From Streptomyces sp. SPB162 (GTDB lineage Bacteria; Actinomycetota; Actinomycetes; Streptomycetales; Streptomycetaceae), in contig NZ_JAQFII010000001.1 of assembly GCF_029504575.1 (NCBI RefSeq), positions 5,029,001 to 5,093,000 on the forward strand: a stretch of DNA of 64,000 nucleotides. The letters are read 5' to 3'. The translations under genes and the position numbers were made by a program. The first letter of the stretch is position 1, and each line of letters opens with the position of its first letter. Below, in pieces: positions 26,586 through 34,638 of the stretch. Below the pieces are notes generated by a model. It had not been told where the DNA came from. It did not search any database and was given only the letters and a program-made list of their open reading frames with translations.

Positions 26586-27678
26586 TCTCAGCAAGGACGA
26601 TGAGACGACAGTCGAGGCCGTCGAGGCGGCGATCAACGCCCCGGTCGACCGCGGCGAGCCGATCCTCCAGGTCCGGAACCTGGTCAAGCACTTCCCGCTG
26701 ACCCAGGGGATCGTGTTCAAGCGGACGGTCGGCGCGGTCAAGGCCGTCGACGGCATCTCGTTCGATCTCTACCAGGGCGAGACGCTGGGCATCGTCGGCG
26801 AGTCCGGCTGTGGCAAGTCCACGGTCGCCAAGCTGCTGATGAGCCTGGAGACGGCCACCGCGGGCGAGGTCCTCTACAAGGGCCAGGACATCACCAAGCT
26901 GTCGGGGAAGGCCCTCAAGGTCGTCCGCCGCAACATCCAGATGGTGTTCCAGGACCCGTACACGTCGCTGAACCCGCGCATGACGGTCGGCGACATCATC
27001 GGCGAGCCCTTCGACATCCACCCCGAGGTGGCGCCCAAGGGCAGCCGTCGCAAGAAGGTCCAGGACCTGCTGGACGTCGTCGGCCTCAACCCGGAGTACA
27101 TCAACCGGTACCCGCACCAGTTCTCCGGCGGCCAGCGCCAGCGCATCGGCATCGCCCGCGGCCTGGCGCTCAACCCGGAAGTCATCATCTGTGACGAGCC
27201 GGTCTCCGCGCTCGACGTGTCGGTGCAGGCACAGGTCATCAACCTGATGGAGAACCTGCAGGACGAGTTCAACCTCTCCTACATCTTCATCGCCCACGAC
27301 CTGTCGATCGTCCGGCACATCTCGGACCGGGTCGGCGTGATGTACCTCGGCAAGATGGCCGAGATCGGCTCCGACGCCGAGATCTACGAGTACCCGACCC
27401 ACCCGTACACCCAGGCGCTGCTCTCGGCCGTCCCCGTCCCGGACCCCGAGGCCCGCGCCCACCGCGAGCGCATCATCCTGACCGGCGACGTCCCGTCCCC
27501 GGCCAACCCGCCCTCCGGCTGCCGGTTCCGCACCCGCTGCTGGAAGGCGCAGGACAAGTGCGCCACGGACGTCCCCCTGCTGGCGATCCCCGAACGCTTC
27601 AAGGACGTCGACTCCCCCGCGGCCCACGATTCGGCCTGCCACTTCGCCGAAGTCAAGGACGTGGTCGGCGCCGCGTAA
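26578..27678 (+). CDS. Oligopeptide ABC importer 1: ATPase (OppF/DppF-like)
   Basis: This 366-aa partner ATPase starts at ATG 26578, inside the OppD gene. It has the OppF-type opening LVKHFPLTQGIVFKRTVGAV, Walker A GESGCGKS, signature FSGGQRQR, Walker B VIICDEPVSALD and switch AHDLSIVRHISD. The C-terminal Cys set (CRFRTRC, KC, SAC) again matches an iron-sulfur-like site. The operon ends here at the strong terminator at 27698. Confidence 0.93.
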   Translation: MADLSKDDETTVEAVEAAINAPVDRGEPILQVRNLVKHFPLTQGIVFKRTVGAVKAVDGISFDLYQGETLGIVGESGCGKSTVAKLLMSLETATAGEVLYKGQDITKLSGKALKVVRRNIQMVFQDPYTSLNPRMTVGDIIGEPFDIHPEVAPKGSRRKKVQDLLDVVGLNPEYINRYPHQFSGGQRQRIGIARGLALNPEVIICDEPVSALDVSVQAQVINLMENLQDEFNLSYIFIAHDLSIVRHISDRVGVMYLGKMAEIGSDAEIYEYPTHPYTQALLSAVPVPDPEARAHRERIILTGDVPSPANPPSGCRFRTRCWKAQDKCATDVPLLAIPERFKDVDSPAAHDSACHFAEVKDVVGAA

Positions 27679-27697
27679 CGCTCGCAGTCGCGGTTCC

Positions 27698-27739
27698 ACG
27701 GAAGGCGCCCCCGGCCCAAAGGCCGGGGGCGCCTTCCGT
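27698..27739 (+). terminator. Strong terminator of importer operon 1
   Basis: A perfect 19-bp stem (27698-27716 with 27721-27739) with loop CAAA begins 20 bp after the OppF stop. The arms start ACGGAAGGCGCCCCC. It ends the five-gene transcript just before the repeat zone. Confidence 0.92.
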
Positions 27740-27822
27740 TGCCCCGCAGGGCCGGGTAGAGGGCGGGGGTTGGGGTGGTACGCGGCGCTTTCCGCGGGGG
27801 TGAGCTGCGGGTGCGGTTATGG

Positions 27823-27882
27823 CGGGGGTTCAGGCGGGGGTTCAGGCGGGGGTTCAGGCGGGGGTTCAGGCGGGGGTTCGGG
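27823..27882 (+). repeat. Five tandem 12-bp units with G5 runs (G-quadruplex-prone)
   Basis: CGGGGGTTCAGG is repeated five times, the last unit ending TTCGGG. Runs of five G fall at 27824, 27836, 27848, 27860 and 27872, each separated by TTCAGGC. This fits the pattern for an intramolecular G-quadruplex on the plus strand. A shorter version (two units) recurs at about 28160-28183 before the third 108-bp copy. Confidence 0.85.
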
Positions 27883-27987
27883 CGGTGCGGAGGGGTGCGT
27901 CTGCGTCGCTGCGCTCCTTGACCGGGGGGAGGGGAGGGCCCTGGCGCTGCGCGCCCGGCAGGGGGGCGGGGCGCTGCGCTTCCCGGG
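27880..27987 (+). repeat. 108-bp repeat element, copy 1 (direct)
   Basis: It begins GGGCGGTGCGGAGGGGTGCG, passes through CTGCGTCGCTGCGCTCCTTG, and ends GCGCTGCGCTTCCCGGG. It is identical to copy 2 over the full length by eye. Confidence 0.9.
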
Positions 27988-28029
27988 AGGGGGCGGCGGG
28001 TAGGTGCGGGTGGGTTGGCGGCCCGGGTT

Positions 28030-28137
28030 GGGCGGTGCGGAGGGGTGCGTCTGCGTCGCTGCGCTCCTTGACCGGGGGGAGGGGAGGGCCCTGGCGCTGC
28101 GCGCCCGGCAGGGGGGCGGGGCGCTGCGCTTCCCGGG
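28030..28137 (+). repeat. 108-bp repeat element, copy 2 (direct)
   Basis: Same 108 bases as copy 1, 150 bp further on. The spacing keeps reading frame on both strands. Confidence 0.9.
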
Positions 28138-28182
28138 GGTGAGCTGCGGGTGCGGTTGTGGCGGGGGTTCGGGCGGGGGTTC

Positions 28183-28290
28183 GGGCGGTGCGGAGGGGTG
28201 CGTCTGCGTCGCTGCGCTCCTTGGCCGGGGGGAGGGGAGGGCCCTGGCGCTGCGCGCCCGGCAGGGGGGCGGGGCGCTGCGCTTCCCGGG
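28183..28290 (+). repeat. 108-bp repeat element, copy 3 (direct)
   Basis: One visible difference from copies 1 and 2 (CTTGGCC instead of CTTGACC). It is 153 bp from copy 2. The 40 bp preceding it (GAGCTGCGGGTGCGGTT, then G-rich) also repeats the flank of copy 1. Confidence 0.9.
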
Positions 28291-28437
28291 CCGGCTGGTG
28301 GGGTTGCTTGCGTCGGGGTGCCCGGCTGAGGCGGGTGGTGGGAGGGGTGGGCATGCAGTCCCCTCTTCTCGGCAGGATGTGCGACCGGTGGGACTGGTTG
28401 TGACTCAAGTGGTTGGTGAGGCGACTTCTGGGAGGAT

Positions 28438-28500
28438 GTGGATCACTTAGGAGGGATAGAACTCGCTATAGCCGAGCTCTGGGCCCACGAAGTGATCCAC
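28438..28500. other. 63-nt two-stem hairpin at the centre of the repeat zone
   Basis: The outer arms GTGGATCACTT (28438-28448) and AAGTGATCCAC (28490-28500) pair perfectly. An inner stem joins 28459-28465 with 28473-28479 (one mismatch) around CTATAGC. An alternative pairing, 28403-28412 (ACTCAAGTGG) with 28498-28507 (CCACTTGTGT, 9 of 10), would compete with the outer stem. The local sequence is less GC-rich than the flanking repeats. A transcript, a cruciform or a mini-element core are possible; none is shown. Confidence 0.65.
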
Positions 28501-28563
28501 TTGTGTCTCGCAGGGGGTTAGCCCGCCGCAGCGCCCCATCACTGGTACCCACCCCTACCCCCG

Positions 28564-28671
28564 CGCGGGAAGCGCAGCGCCCCGCCTCCCTGCCGGGCGC
28601 GCAGCGCCGGGGCCCGCCCCTTCCCCCGGTCCAGGAGCGCAGCGACGCAGACGCACCACTTCGGACTGCCC
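28564..28671 (-). repeat. 108-bp repeat element, copy 4 (inverted)
   Basis: The reverse complement of the element with roughly ten differences by eye, mostly at its far end. With copy 3 it makes a 108-bp inverted pair enclosing 273 bp that contains the hairpin. The bases after it (GAGCTCACCCGCGG) also mirror the flank of the direct copies. Confidence 0.88.
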
Positions 28672-28700
28672 GAACCCCGGCCGGGAGCTCACCCGCGGCC

Positions 28701-28990
28701 CACCCCTTGCCTCATGCCCACCCCCTGCCGCACGCCCGCCCCTGCCTCACGCCCACCCCTGCCGCACGCCCGCCCCTGCCTCATGCCCGCCCCCTGCCGC
28801 ACGCCCGCCCTGCCTCATGCCCGCCCCCTGCCTCATGCCCGCCCCCTGCCGCACGCCCGCCCTGCCTCATGCCCACCCCCTGGCTCACGCCCGCCCCTGC
28901 CGCACGCCCGCCCCCCGCCTCATGCCCACCCCCTGCCGCACGCCCGCCCTGCCTCATGCCCACCCCCCCCGCCGCACGCCCGCCCCGCCT
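28701..28990. repeat. C-rich tandem array of about 19-bp units
   Basis: Degenerate alternating units of the type CCTCATGCCCGCCCCCTG and CCGCACGCCCGCCCCTG run for about 290 bp, with lengths varying by one or two bases. The array ends exactly at the methyltransferase stop codon. Length variation between neighbouring units suggests replication slippage. Confidence 0.85.
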
Positions 28991-29823
28991 CACGTCCCCG
29001 CCAAGCTCGTTGTGGCGATGCGCATGTTCATGGCGCAGGGGATCGTGCCGTCCGGGAGGGCGAGGGAGGCCGCGCCCGCGGTGAAGGTCTCGCGCAGGGC
29101 GTCGATGGCCGCCGCCGGGAGGAGGCCGAGATCGTAGAGGGTGGAGAGGCTGACCCATACGTCGTCGAGCGGGCCGCTCAGGTCGATCCGTACGGTGTCC
29201 CACGTGACCGGCGCGAAGCCGGCCGGGGTGAGGATCGCGTCGAGGCCCGCGCGCTCGCGGGTCCGCGGGTCACCCATGCGGGGGATCCGGTCGGAGGCGG
29301 GCGCGGCGTCGACGACGGGGCGGGTGAGGGCGATGAAGAGCTCGTAGGCCTCGCCCCCGGCGGGTCCGCCGCCCAGCGCCAGCGCCAGCAGGCCGCCGGG
29401 GGCGAGCACCCGGGCCAGTTCGGCGGCGACCCGGTCGACGTCGTTCATCAGCATCAGCGCCATGTGGGAGACGCACGCGTCGAAGTGGTCGTCCGGGAAG
29501 GGCAGGTCCTGGGCGCGGGCCTCCAGGAGCGTGGCGCCGGCCAGCGCCGGGCGCCGGCGGGCGAGGGCCAGGTCGTCGGGGGAGAGGTCGACCCCGCTGA
29601 GCTCACGGTCACCGACCGGAGTGCCGGCCGCCACCTCCTCCAACAGGACCCCGTCACCGCACCCCAGGTCCAGCACCCGGCGCCGCCCCGCCACCAGGTC
29701 GCTGAGGAGCTGGTAGCTGGAGCGGCCGGTCGCGTCCCTGCCGCGGGACAGGGAGCGCGAGGTGGCTGCCGGGTGCTCGGCGTGGAACGTGCGCAGGAAC
29801 GATTCTTCAGCTGGCGTCTTCAC
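28990..29823 (-). CDS. Class I SAM-dependent methyltransferase
   Basis: This 277-aa Rossmann methyltransferase has motif I VLDLGCGDGVLLEEV near residue 50, the acidic residue of motif II in LSGVDLSPDDL, and motif IV/post-I ARAQDLPFPDDHFDACVSHM, the UbiE/type-11 pattern. VLAPGGLLALALGG completes the fold. The target molecule is not evident. The start is GTG 29823 (KTPAEESFLRTFHAEHP); no strong ribosome site is seen. It is divergent from importer operon 2. Its stop codon abuts the C-rich array, so its mRNA 3' end lies in repeats. Confidence 0.82.
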   Translation of the reverse strand: MKTPAEESFLRTFHAEHPAATSRSLSRGRDATGRSSYQLLSDLVAGRRRVLDLGCGDGVLLEEVAAGTPVGDRELSGVDLSPDDLALARRRPALAGATLLEARAQDLPFPDDHFDACVSHMALMLMNDVDRVAAELARVLAPGGLLALALGGGPAGGEAYELFIALTRPVVDAAPASDRIPRMGDPRTRERAGLDAILTPAGFAPVTWDTVRIDLSGPLDDVWVSLSTLYDLGLLPAAAIDALRETFTAGAASLALPDGTIPCAMNMRIATTSLAGT

Positions 29824-29989
29824 CCTTCTGACCCTAATTGGGGCGACCGCGCTGAGTGAGGCGTTGGCCCACGTGGGGTGTCGGCTGACGGTTCGTGGGG
29901 CGACACGGGTGCGCTAGAGGTGCGTCACTGATGGGTTTGCGGTGTCATGAGGGACTAAGTGTCATTTGTGACTCATGAGGAGGCACGCG

Positions 29990-31630
29990 ATGCGCGGAGC
30001 CACGCGCTTGAAGTGGGCCGTCGGTGCGACGGTCGTCGCCCTGGCGGCCACCGCCTGTGGCGGCGGGGGCAGCGACAGCGGTGGTGGAGGCGGCGCCTCG
30101 GGGATCGTCAGTGCGTCGTGGGGAGACCCGCAGAGCCCGCTGGAACCGGCCAACACCAATGAGGTGCAGGGCGGCAAGGTGCTGGACATGCTCTTCCGCG
30201 GTCTGAAGAAGTACAACCCGAAGTCCGGCAAGGCCGAGAACATGGTCGCGGCGTCGATCACCACCACCGACTCGCAGAACTTCGCGATCAAGCTGAACCC
30301 CGGCTGGACCTTCAGTGACGGCGACAAGGTCACGTCCGACTCCTTCATCAACGCCTGGAACTACGGCGCGCTGCTGAAGAACGCCCAGAAGAACGCGAGC
30401 TTCTTCCGCTTCATCGACGGCTACGAGGCGGTCCACCCGGAGAAGGAGGGGGCGGCCTCGACCGCCCAGACGCTCAGCGGGCTGAAGAAGGTCGACGACC
30501 TGAACTTCACCGTGAAGCTCGGCGACAAGTTCTCCACCTGGCCGGACACGCTGGGCTACGCGGCGTACGACCCGCTGCCGAAGTCGTTCTTCGTCAACCA
30601 CGCCGCCTGGCTGAACAAGCCGATCGGCAACGGTCCCTACACGGTGAACTCGTACACCAAGGGCCAGAGCATGAAGATGCGCAAGTGGGCCGGTTACAAG
30701 GGTTCGGACGCGGCCCAGAACGGCGGCATCGACCTGCGGGTCTACACCGACAACAACACCGCGTACACCGACCTGCAGGCCGGCAACATCGACCTGGTCG
30801 ACGACATCCCCGCGTCGCAGCTGAAGAACGCGAAGGCGGACCTGGGCGACCGGTTCATCAACCAGCCGGCCGGCATCATCCAGACCGTGTCGTTCCCGCT
30901 GTACGACCCGAAGTGGTCGGGCGCGAACGCGGACAAGGTCCGCCGCGGTCTGTCGATGGCGATCAACCGCGCGCAGATCACCGAGCAGATCTTCCAGAAG
31001 ACCCGTGAGCCCGCCAGCGACTGGACCTCGCCGGTGCTCGGCGAGGCGGGCGGCTTCAAGGCCGGGCTGTGCGGTGACGTCTGCACGTACAACCCGACCG
31101 AGGCGAAGAAGCTCATCACGGAGGCCGGCGGCCTGCCCGGCGGGCAGGTCACCCTGACGTCCAACGTGGACACCGGTTCGCACAAGGACTGGTCGGACGC
31201 GGTCTGCAACAGCATCAACAACGCGCTCGGCAACGACAAGGCCTGCGTCTTCAACCCGATCGGCACCTTCGCGGACTTCCGCTCGAAGGTCACGAACAAG
31301 CAGATGAACGGAATGTTCAGGACCGGCTGGCAGATGGACTACCCGCTGATCCAGAACTTCCTGCAGCCGATCTACTACACCAACGCGTCGTCGAACGACT
31401 CGCACTACACGAACGCGAACTTCGACAAGCTCATCAACGAGGCGAACGCCGAGCCGGACACCGCGAAGGCCATCTCGCTGTTCCAGGACTCGGAGAAGCA
31501 GCTCGCCATCGACATGCCGGCCATCCCGCTCTGGTACCAGAACGGCACCGGGGGCTACTCCACCAAGATCTCGAACGTGGCGCTGAACCAGTTCAGCGTC
31601 CCGGTCTACAACGAGATCAAGGTCAGCTGA
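29990..31630 (+). CDS. Oligopeptide ABC importer 2: binding lipoprotein (OppA-like)
   Basis: This 546-aa lipoprotein starts at ATG 29990 behind GAGGAGG. The signal peptide MRGATRLKWAVGATVVALAA ends TAC (Cys23) and is nearly the same as that of importer 1, followed by a Gly/Ser-rich tether. The mature fold starts GIVSASWGDPQSPLEP. Features include WTFSDGDKVTSDSFINAWNY, IGNGPYTVNSY and RRGLSMAINRAQI. Cys pairs occur in LCGDVC and at VCNSINNALGNDKACVF. The divergence in the mature part suggests a different peptide preference from importer 1. It heads the second A-B-C-D-F operon. Confidence 0.92.
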   Translation: MRGATRLKWAVGATVVALAATACGGGGSDSGGGGGASGIVSASWGDPQSPLEPANTNEVQGGKVLDMLFRGLKKYNPKSGKAENMVAASITTTDSQNFAIKLNPGWTFSDGDKVTSDSFINAWNYGALLKNAQKNASFFRFIDGYEAVHPEKEGAASTAQTLSGLKKVDDLNFTVKLGDKFSTWPDTLGYAAYDPLPKSFFVNHAAWLNKPIGNGPYTVNSYTKGQSMKMRKWAGYKGSDAAQNGGIDLRVYTDNNTAYTDLQAGNIDLVDDIPASQLKNAKADLGDRFINQPAGIIQTVSFPLYDPKWSGANADKVRRGLSMAINRAQITEQIFQKTREPASDWTSPVLGEAGGFKAGLCGDVCTYNPTEAKKLITEAGGLPGGQVTLTSNVDTGSHKDWSDAVCNSINNALGNDKACVFNPIGTFADFRSKVTNKQMNGMFRTGWQMDYPLIQNFLQPIYYTNASSNDSHYTNANFDKLINEANAEPDTAKAISLFQDSEKQLAIDMPAIPLWYQNGTGGYSTKISNVALNQFSVPVYNEIKVS

Positions 31631-31635
31631 CCCGC

Positions 31636-31674
31636 GCGGTGGCCCGGCGCGGTGACCCCGTGCCGGGCCACCGC
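31636..31674 (+). terminator. Intra-operon hairpin after binding-protein gene 2
   Basis: GCGGTGGCCCGGC (31636-31648) and GCCGGGCCACCGC (31662-31674) form a perfect 13-bp stem, 5 bp after the stop codon and 20 bp before the permease start. It matches the position of the hairpin in operon 1, although the sequence differs. Confidence 0.65.
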
Positions 31675-31694
31675 CCGACTTTGGGGAAGGCCCC

Positions 31695-32618
31695 ATGGGA
31701 CGCTATGTGATCCGGCGCCTGCTGCAGATGATCCCGGTCTTCATCGGCGCCACCTTCCTGATCTTCGTGATGGTCTACGCGCTCGGCGACCCGGTGGCCG
31801 CGTTCTTCGGCGACCGCGCTCCCGACCCCGCCACGGCCGCGCAGATCAGACACCAGTACGGCCTCGACCAGCCGCTGTGGCGGCAGTACGTCGACTACAT
31901 GGGCAACATCTTCACCGGTGACTTCGGGACGGCCTTCAACGGGCAGCCCGTCACCGAGCTGATGAAGAGCGCCTTCCCGGTGACCCTGCGGCTGACGCTC
32001 GTCGCGATCTTCTTCGAGATCGTCATCGGCATCACCCTGGGCGTCGTCACGGGCATGCGCCGCGGCCGCCCAGTCGACACCTCGGTTCTGTTGATGACGC
32101 TGGTCGTGATCTCCATCCCGGTCTTCGTGCTCGGTTACGTGCTGCAGTACGTGATCGCGGTGCAGTGGGGCATCGGCGAGCCTTCGGTATCGCCGGAGGC
32201 GCCGCTCAACGAACTGATCCTGCCCGGCATCGTGCTGGCCCTGGTCTCGCTGGCGTACGTCACCCGCCTGACCCGGACGTCCATCGCCGAGAACACCCGC
32301 GCCGACTACGTCCGCACCGCCGTCGCCAAAGGGCTGCCCCGGCGCCGCGTCATCCTGCGCCACCTGCTGCGCAACTCGCTCATCCCGGTGATCACCTTCA
32401 TCGGGACGGACATCGGCGGCCTCATGGGCGGCGCGATCGTCACCGAGCGGATCTTCAACATCCAGGGGGTCGGGTATCAGCTCTACCAGGGCATCCTCCG
32501 GCACAACTCAGCGACGGTGGTCGGCTTCGTCACCATCCTGGTGATCGTCTTCCTGCTGGCGAACCTGCTCGTCGACCTGCTCTACGCGGTCCTGGACCCG
32601 AGGATTCGGTATGCCTGA
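31695..32618 (+). CDS. Oligopeptide ABC importer 2: permease (OppB/DppB-like)
   Basis: This 307-aa permease (MGRYVIRRLLQMIPVFIGAT) has the same length and layout as its operon 1 counterpart. The N-terminal helix is followed by a large outside loop (DRAPDPATAAQIRHQYGLDQ), the EAA loop ADYVRTAVAKGLPRRRVILR, and the C-terminus DLLYAVLDPRIRYA. It overlaps the OppC-like gene by 8 bases, unlike operon 1 where 33 bp separate them. Confidence 0.93.
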   Translation: MGRYVIRRLLQMIPVFIGATFLIFVMVYALGDPVAAFFGDRAPDPATAAQIRHQYGLDQPLWRQYVDYMGNIFTGDFGTAFNGQPVTELMKSAFPVTLRLTLVAIFFEIVIGITLGVVTGMRRGRPVDTSVLLMTLVVISIPVFVLGYVLQYVIAVQWGIGEPSVSPEAPLNELILPGIVLALVSLAYVTRLTRTSIAENTRADYVRTAVAKGLPRRRVILRHLLRNSLIPVITFIGTDIGGLMGGAIVTERIFNIQGVGYQLYQGILRHNSATVVGFVTILVIVFLLANLLVDLLYAVLDPRIRYA

Positions 32619-33600
32619 GTCGCATGACCCGTTCAATGAGCACGAGTCCGTCGCCCCCACCGGTATGGGCGGATCGATGGACCTGGCGTCCTCCGAGGCC
32701 CAGACGCTCGACCACGGGCCCGGCCACTCGCAGCAGGCGGGCGGCCCGACGGGCAAGCCCCGCAGCCTGTGGTCCGACGCCTGGCACGACCTGCGGCGCA
32801 ACCCGATCTTCATCATCTCCGCGCTGCTGATCCTCTTCCTGATCGTCATCTCGCTGTGGCCGTCGCTGATCGCCAGCGGCAACCCGCTCTCGTGCGACCT
32901 GTCCAAGTCGCAGCAGGGCTCGTCGTCCGGCCACCCCTTCGGGTACGACAACCAGGGCTGCGACGTCTACACCCGCACCGTGTACGGGGCCCGCGCGTCG
33001 GTGACCGTCGGCGTCTGCGCCACCGCGGGCGTCGCGCTGCTGGGCGGCATCCTGGGCGGTCTCGCCGGCTACTTCGGCGGCGCGTGGGACGCGGTGCTCT
33101 CCCGGATCAGTGACATCTTCTTCGCCATCCCGATCATCCTCGGCGGTCTGGTCTTCCTGTCGGTCGTCACCAACTCCACGGTGTGGCCGGTCATCGGCTT
33201 CATGGTGCTGCTCGGCTGGCCGCAGATCGCCCGCATCGCGCGCGGTTCCGTGATCACCGCCAAACAGAACGACTACGTGCAGGCGGCCAAGGCGCTGGGG
33301 GCCAACCACTCCCGCATCCTGCTGCGGCACATCGCGCCGAACGCGGTCGCGCCGGTGATCGTGGTCGCGACCATCGCACTCGGCACGTACATCGCGCTGG
33401 AGGCGACGCTGTCCTGGCTCGGGGTGGGCCTCAAACCGCCGACCGTCTCCTGGGGCATCGACATCTCGGCGGCGTCCACCCAGATCCGCAACGCACCGCA
33501 CATGCTGCTGTGGCCCGCGGGCGCGCTGAGCATCACCGTGCTCGCGTTCATCATGCTCGGCGACGCGGTGCGCGACGCCCTCGATCCCAAGCTGCGCTGA
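32611..33600 (+). CDS. Oligopeptide ABC importer 2: permease (OppC/DppC-like)
   Basis: This 329-aa permease has an N-terminal tail of about 60 residues (MPESHDPFNEHESVAPTGMG), then a helix at about 66-86 (PIFIIS...). The OppC motif is HPFGYDNQGCDVYTRTVYGA, and six helices in all are expected. The EAA loop is NDYVQAAKALGANHSRILLR and the C-terminus is AVRDALDPKLR. It is longer than its operon 1 paralogue, mainly at the N-terminus and in the first outside loop (NPLSCDLSKSQQGSSSG). Confidence 0.92.
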   Translation: MPESHDPFNEHESVAPTGMGGSMDLASSEAQTLDHGPGHSQQAGGPTGKPRSLWSDAWHDLRRNPIFIISALLILFLIVISLWPSLIASGNPLSCDLSKSQQGSSSGHPFGYDNQGCDVYTRTVYGARASVTVGVCATAGVALLGGILGGLAGYFGGAWDAVLSRISDIFFAIPIILGGLVFLSVVTNSTVWPVIGFMVLLGWPQIARIARGSVITAKQNDYVQAAKALGANHSRILLRHIAPNAVAPVIVVATIALGTYIALEATLSWLGVGLKPPTVSWGIDISAASTQIRNAPHMLLWPAGALSITVLAFIMLGDAVRDALDPKLR

Positions 33601-33612
33601 CGGAGGCGTTCC

Positions 33613-34638
33613 ATGACCAGCCTGATCACGCAGGCGGAGCAGGATCCAGGGGTCCCGCAGGGCGTCCTGCTGGAAGTGCGGGACCTGCACGTCGAGTTCC
33701 GAACCCGCGACGGCGTCGCCAAGGCCGTCAACGGGGTCGACTACACGGTGAGCGCGGGCGAGACGCTCGCGGTGCTCGGCGAGTCCGGCTCGGGGAAGTC
33801 GGTGACCGCGCAGGCGGTCATGGGCATCCTGGATTCGCCGCCCGGATTCGTCACCCAGGGCGAGATCGTCTTCCAGGGCCAGGACCTGCTGACGATGGGC
33901 AAGGAGGACCGCCGCAGGGTGCGCGGTGAGCGCATGGCGATGATCTTCCAGGACGCGCTGTCCTCGCTGAACCCGGTGCTGAGCGTCGGCGAGCAGCTCG
34001 GCGAGATGTTCACCGTCCACCGGGGGATGTCGCGCAAGGACGCCAAGACCAAGGCGATCGAGTTGATGGAGCGGGTGCGCATCCCCGCGGCCAAGCAGCG
34101 GGTGGGCGACTACCCGCACCAGTTCTCCGGCGGCATGCGCCAGCGCATCATGATCGCGATGGCGATGGCCCTGGAGCCCGACCTGATCATCGCCGACGAG
34201 CCGACCACCGCGTTGGACGTGACGGTCCAGGCCCAGGTCATGGAGCTCCTCGCGGAGCTGCAGCGCGAGCTGCGGATGGGTCTGATCCTGATCACCCACG
34301 ACCTCGGTGTGGTCGCGGACGTCGCCGACAAGATCGCGGTGATGTACGCGGGCCGGATCGTCGAGACCGCCCCCGTGCACGACATCTACCGCAAGCCGGC
34401 CCACCCGTACACCAAGGGCCTGCTCAACTCGATCCCCCGACTGGACCAGAAGGGCCAGGAGCTCTACGCGATCAAGGGCCTGCCGCCGAACCTGCTGCAC
34501 ATCCCGCCGGGCTGCGCCTTCAACCCGCGCTGCCCGATGGCGCAGCCCGTGTGCCGGACCGACGTGCCGCCGCTGTACGACGTCAGCGAGACGCGGGCCA
34601 GCGCCTGCCACTTCTGGAAGGAGACCATCGGTGAGTGA
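33613..34638 (+). CDS. Oligopeptide ABC importer 2: ATPase (OppD/DppD-like)
   Basis: This 341-aa ATPase is very similar to the OppD of operon 1 through most of its length. Walker A is GESGSGKS, signature FSGGMRQR, Walker B LIIADEPTTALD, and the Cys set is CAFNPRC, VC and SAC. It starts at ATG 33613, 12 bp after the OppC stop, with GGAGG upstream. It overlaps the OppF gene by 8 bases. Confidence 0.93.
   Translation: MTSLITQAEQDPGVPQGVLLEVRDLHVEFRTRDGVAKAVNGVDYTVSAGETLAVLGESGSGKSVTAQAVMGILDSPPGFVTQGEIVFQGQDLLTMGKEDRRRVRGERMAMIFQDALSSLNPVLSVGEQLGEMFTVHRGMSRKDAKTKAIELMERVRIPAAKQRVGDYPHQFSGGMRQRIMIAMAMALEPDLIIADEPTTALDVTVQAQVMELLAELQRELRMGLILITHDLGVVADVADKIAVMYAGRIVETAPVHDIYRKPAHPYTKGLLNSIPRLDQKGQELYAIKGLPPNLLHIPPGCAFNPRCPMAQPVCRTDVPPLYDVSETRASACHFWKETIGE

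Larger units (their letters stand above)
27740..28989. other. Gene-free repeat zone between importer operon 1 and the methyltransferase
   Basis: About 1.25 kb without a credible gene. From left to right it holds a G-rich 12-bp array, three direct copies of a 108-bp element at 150-153-bp spacing, a less GC-rich core with a 63-nt hairpin, one inverted copy of the 108-bp element, and a C-rich tandem array reaching the methyltransferase stop. Long frames cross it, but they encode only the repeated peptide (for example ERSDADAPLRTA) or Pro/His/Ala runs, so I treat them as non-coding. Confidence 0.8.

Noticed and set aside
27866..28408. 180-codon open frame on the minus strand across the 108-bp repeats
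   Set aside because: It consists of three copies of the repeat translation plus linkers, with no ribosome site and Pro/Arg/Ala-rich content. GC-rich repeats keep many frames open by chance, and 108, 150 and 153 are all multiples of three.
28431..28460. Resemblance to a 16S rRNA 3' end (GGATCACTTAGGAGG)
   Set aside because: A short chance similarity; the surrounding sequence shows no rRNA helices.
28438..28500. Insertion sequence or MITE ends
   Set aside because: The inverted arms are there, but no target-site duplication flanks them (28434-28437 versus 28501-28504) and no transposase is nearby, so a mobile element is not claimed.
27740..28990. CRISPR array
   Set aside because: The 12-, 19- and 108-bp repeats are either contiguous or unequal, spacers are not unique sequences of constant length, and no cas genes are present.
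28413..29859. Long plus-strand frames over the C-rich array and opposite the methyltransferase
   Set aside because: The translated product is Pro/His/Ala repeats followed by antisense of a clear methyltransferase, with no domain and no start signal.
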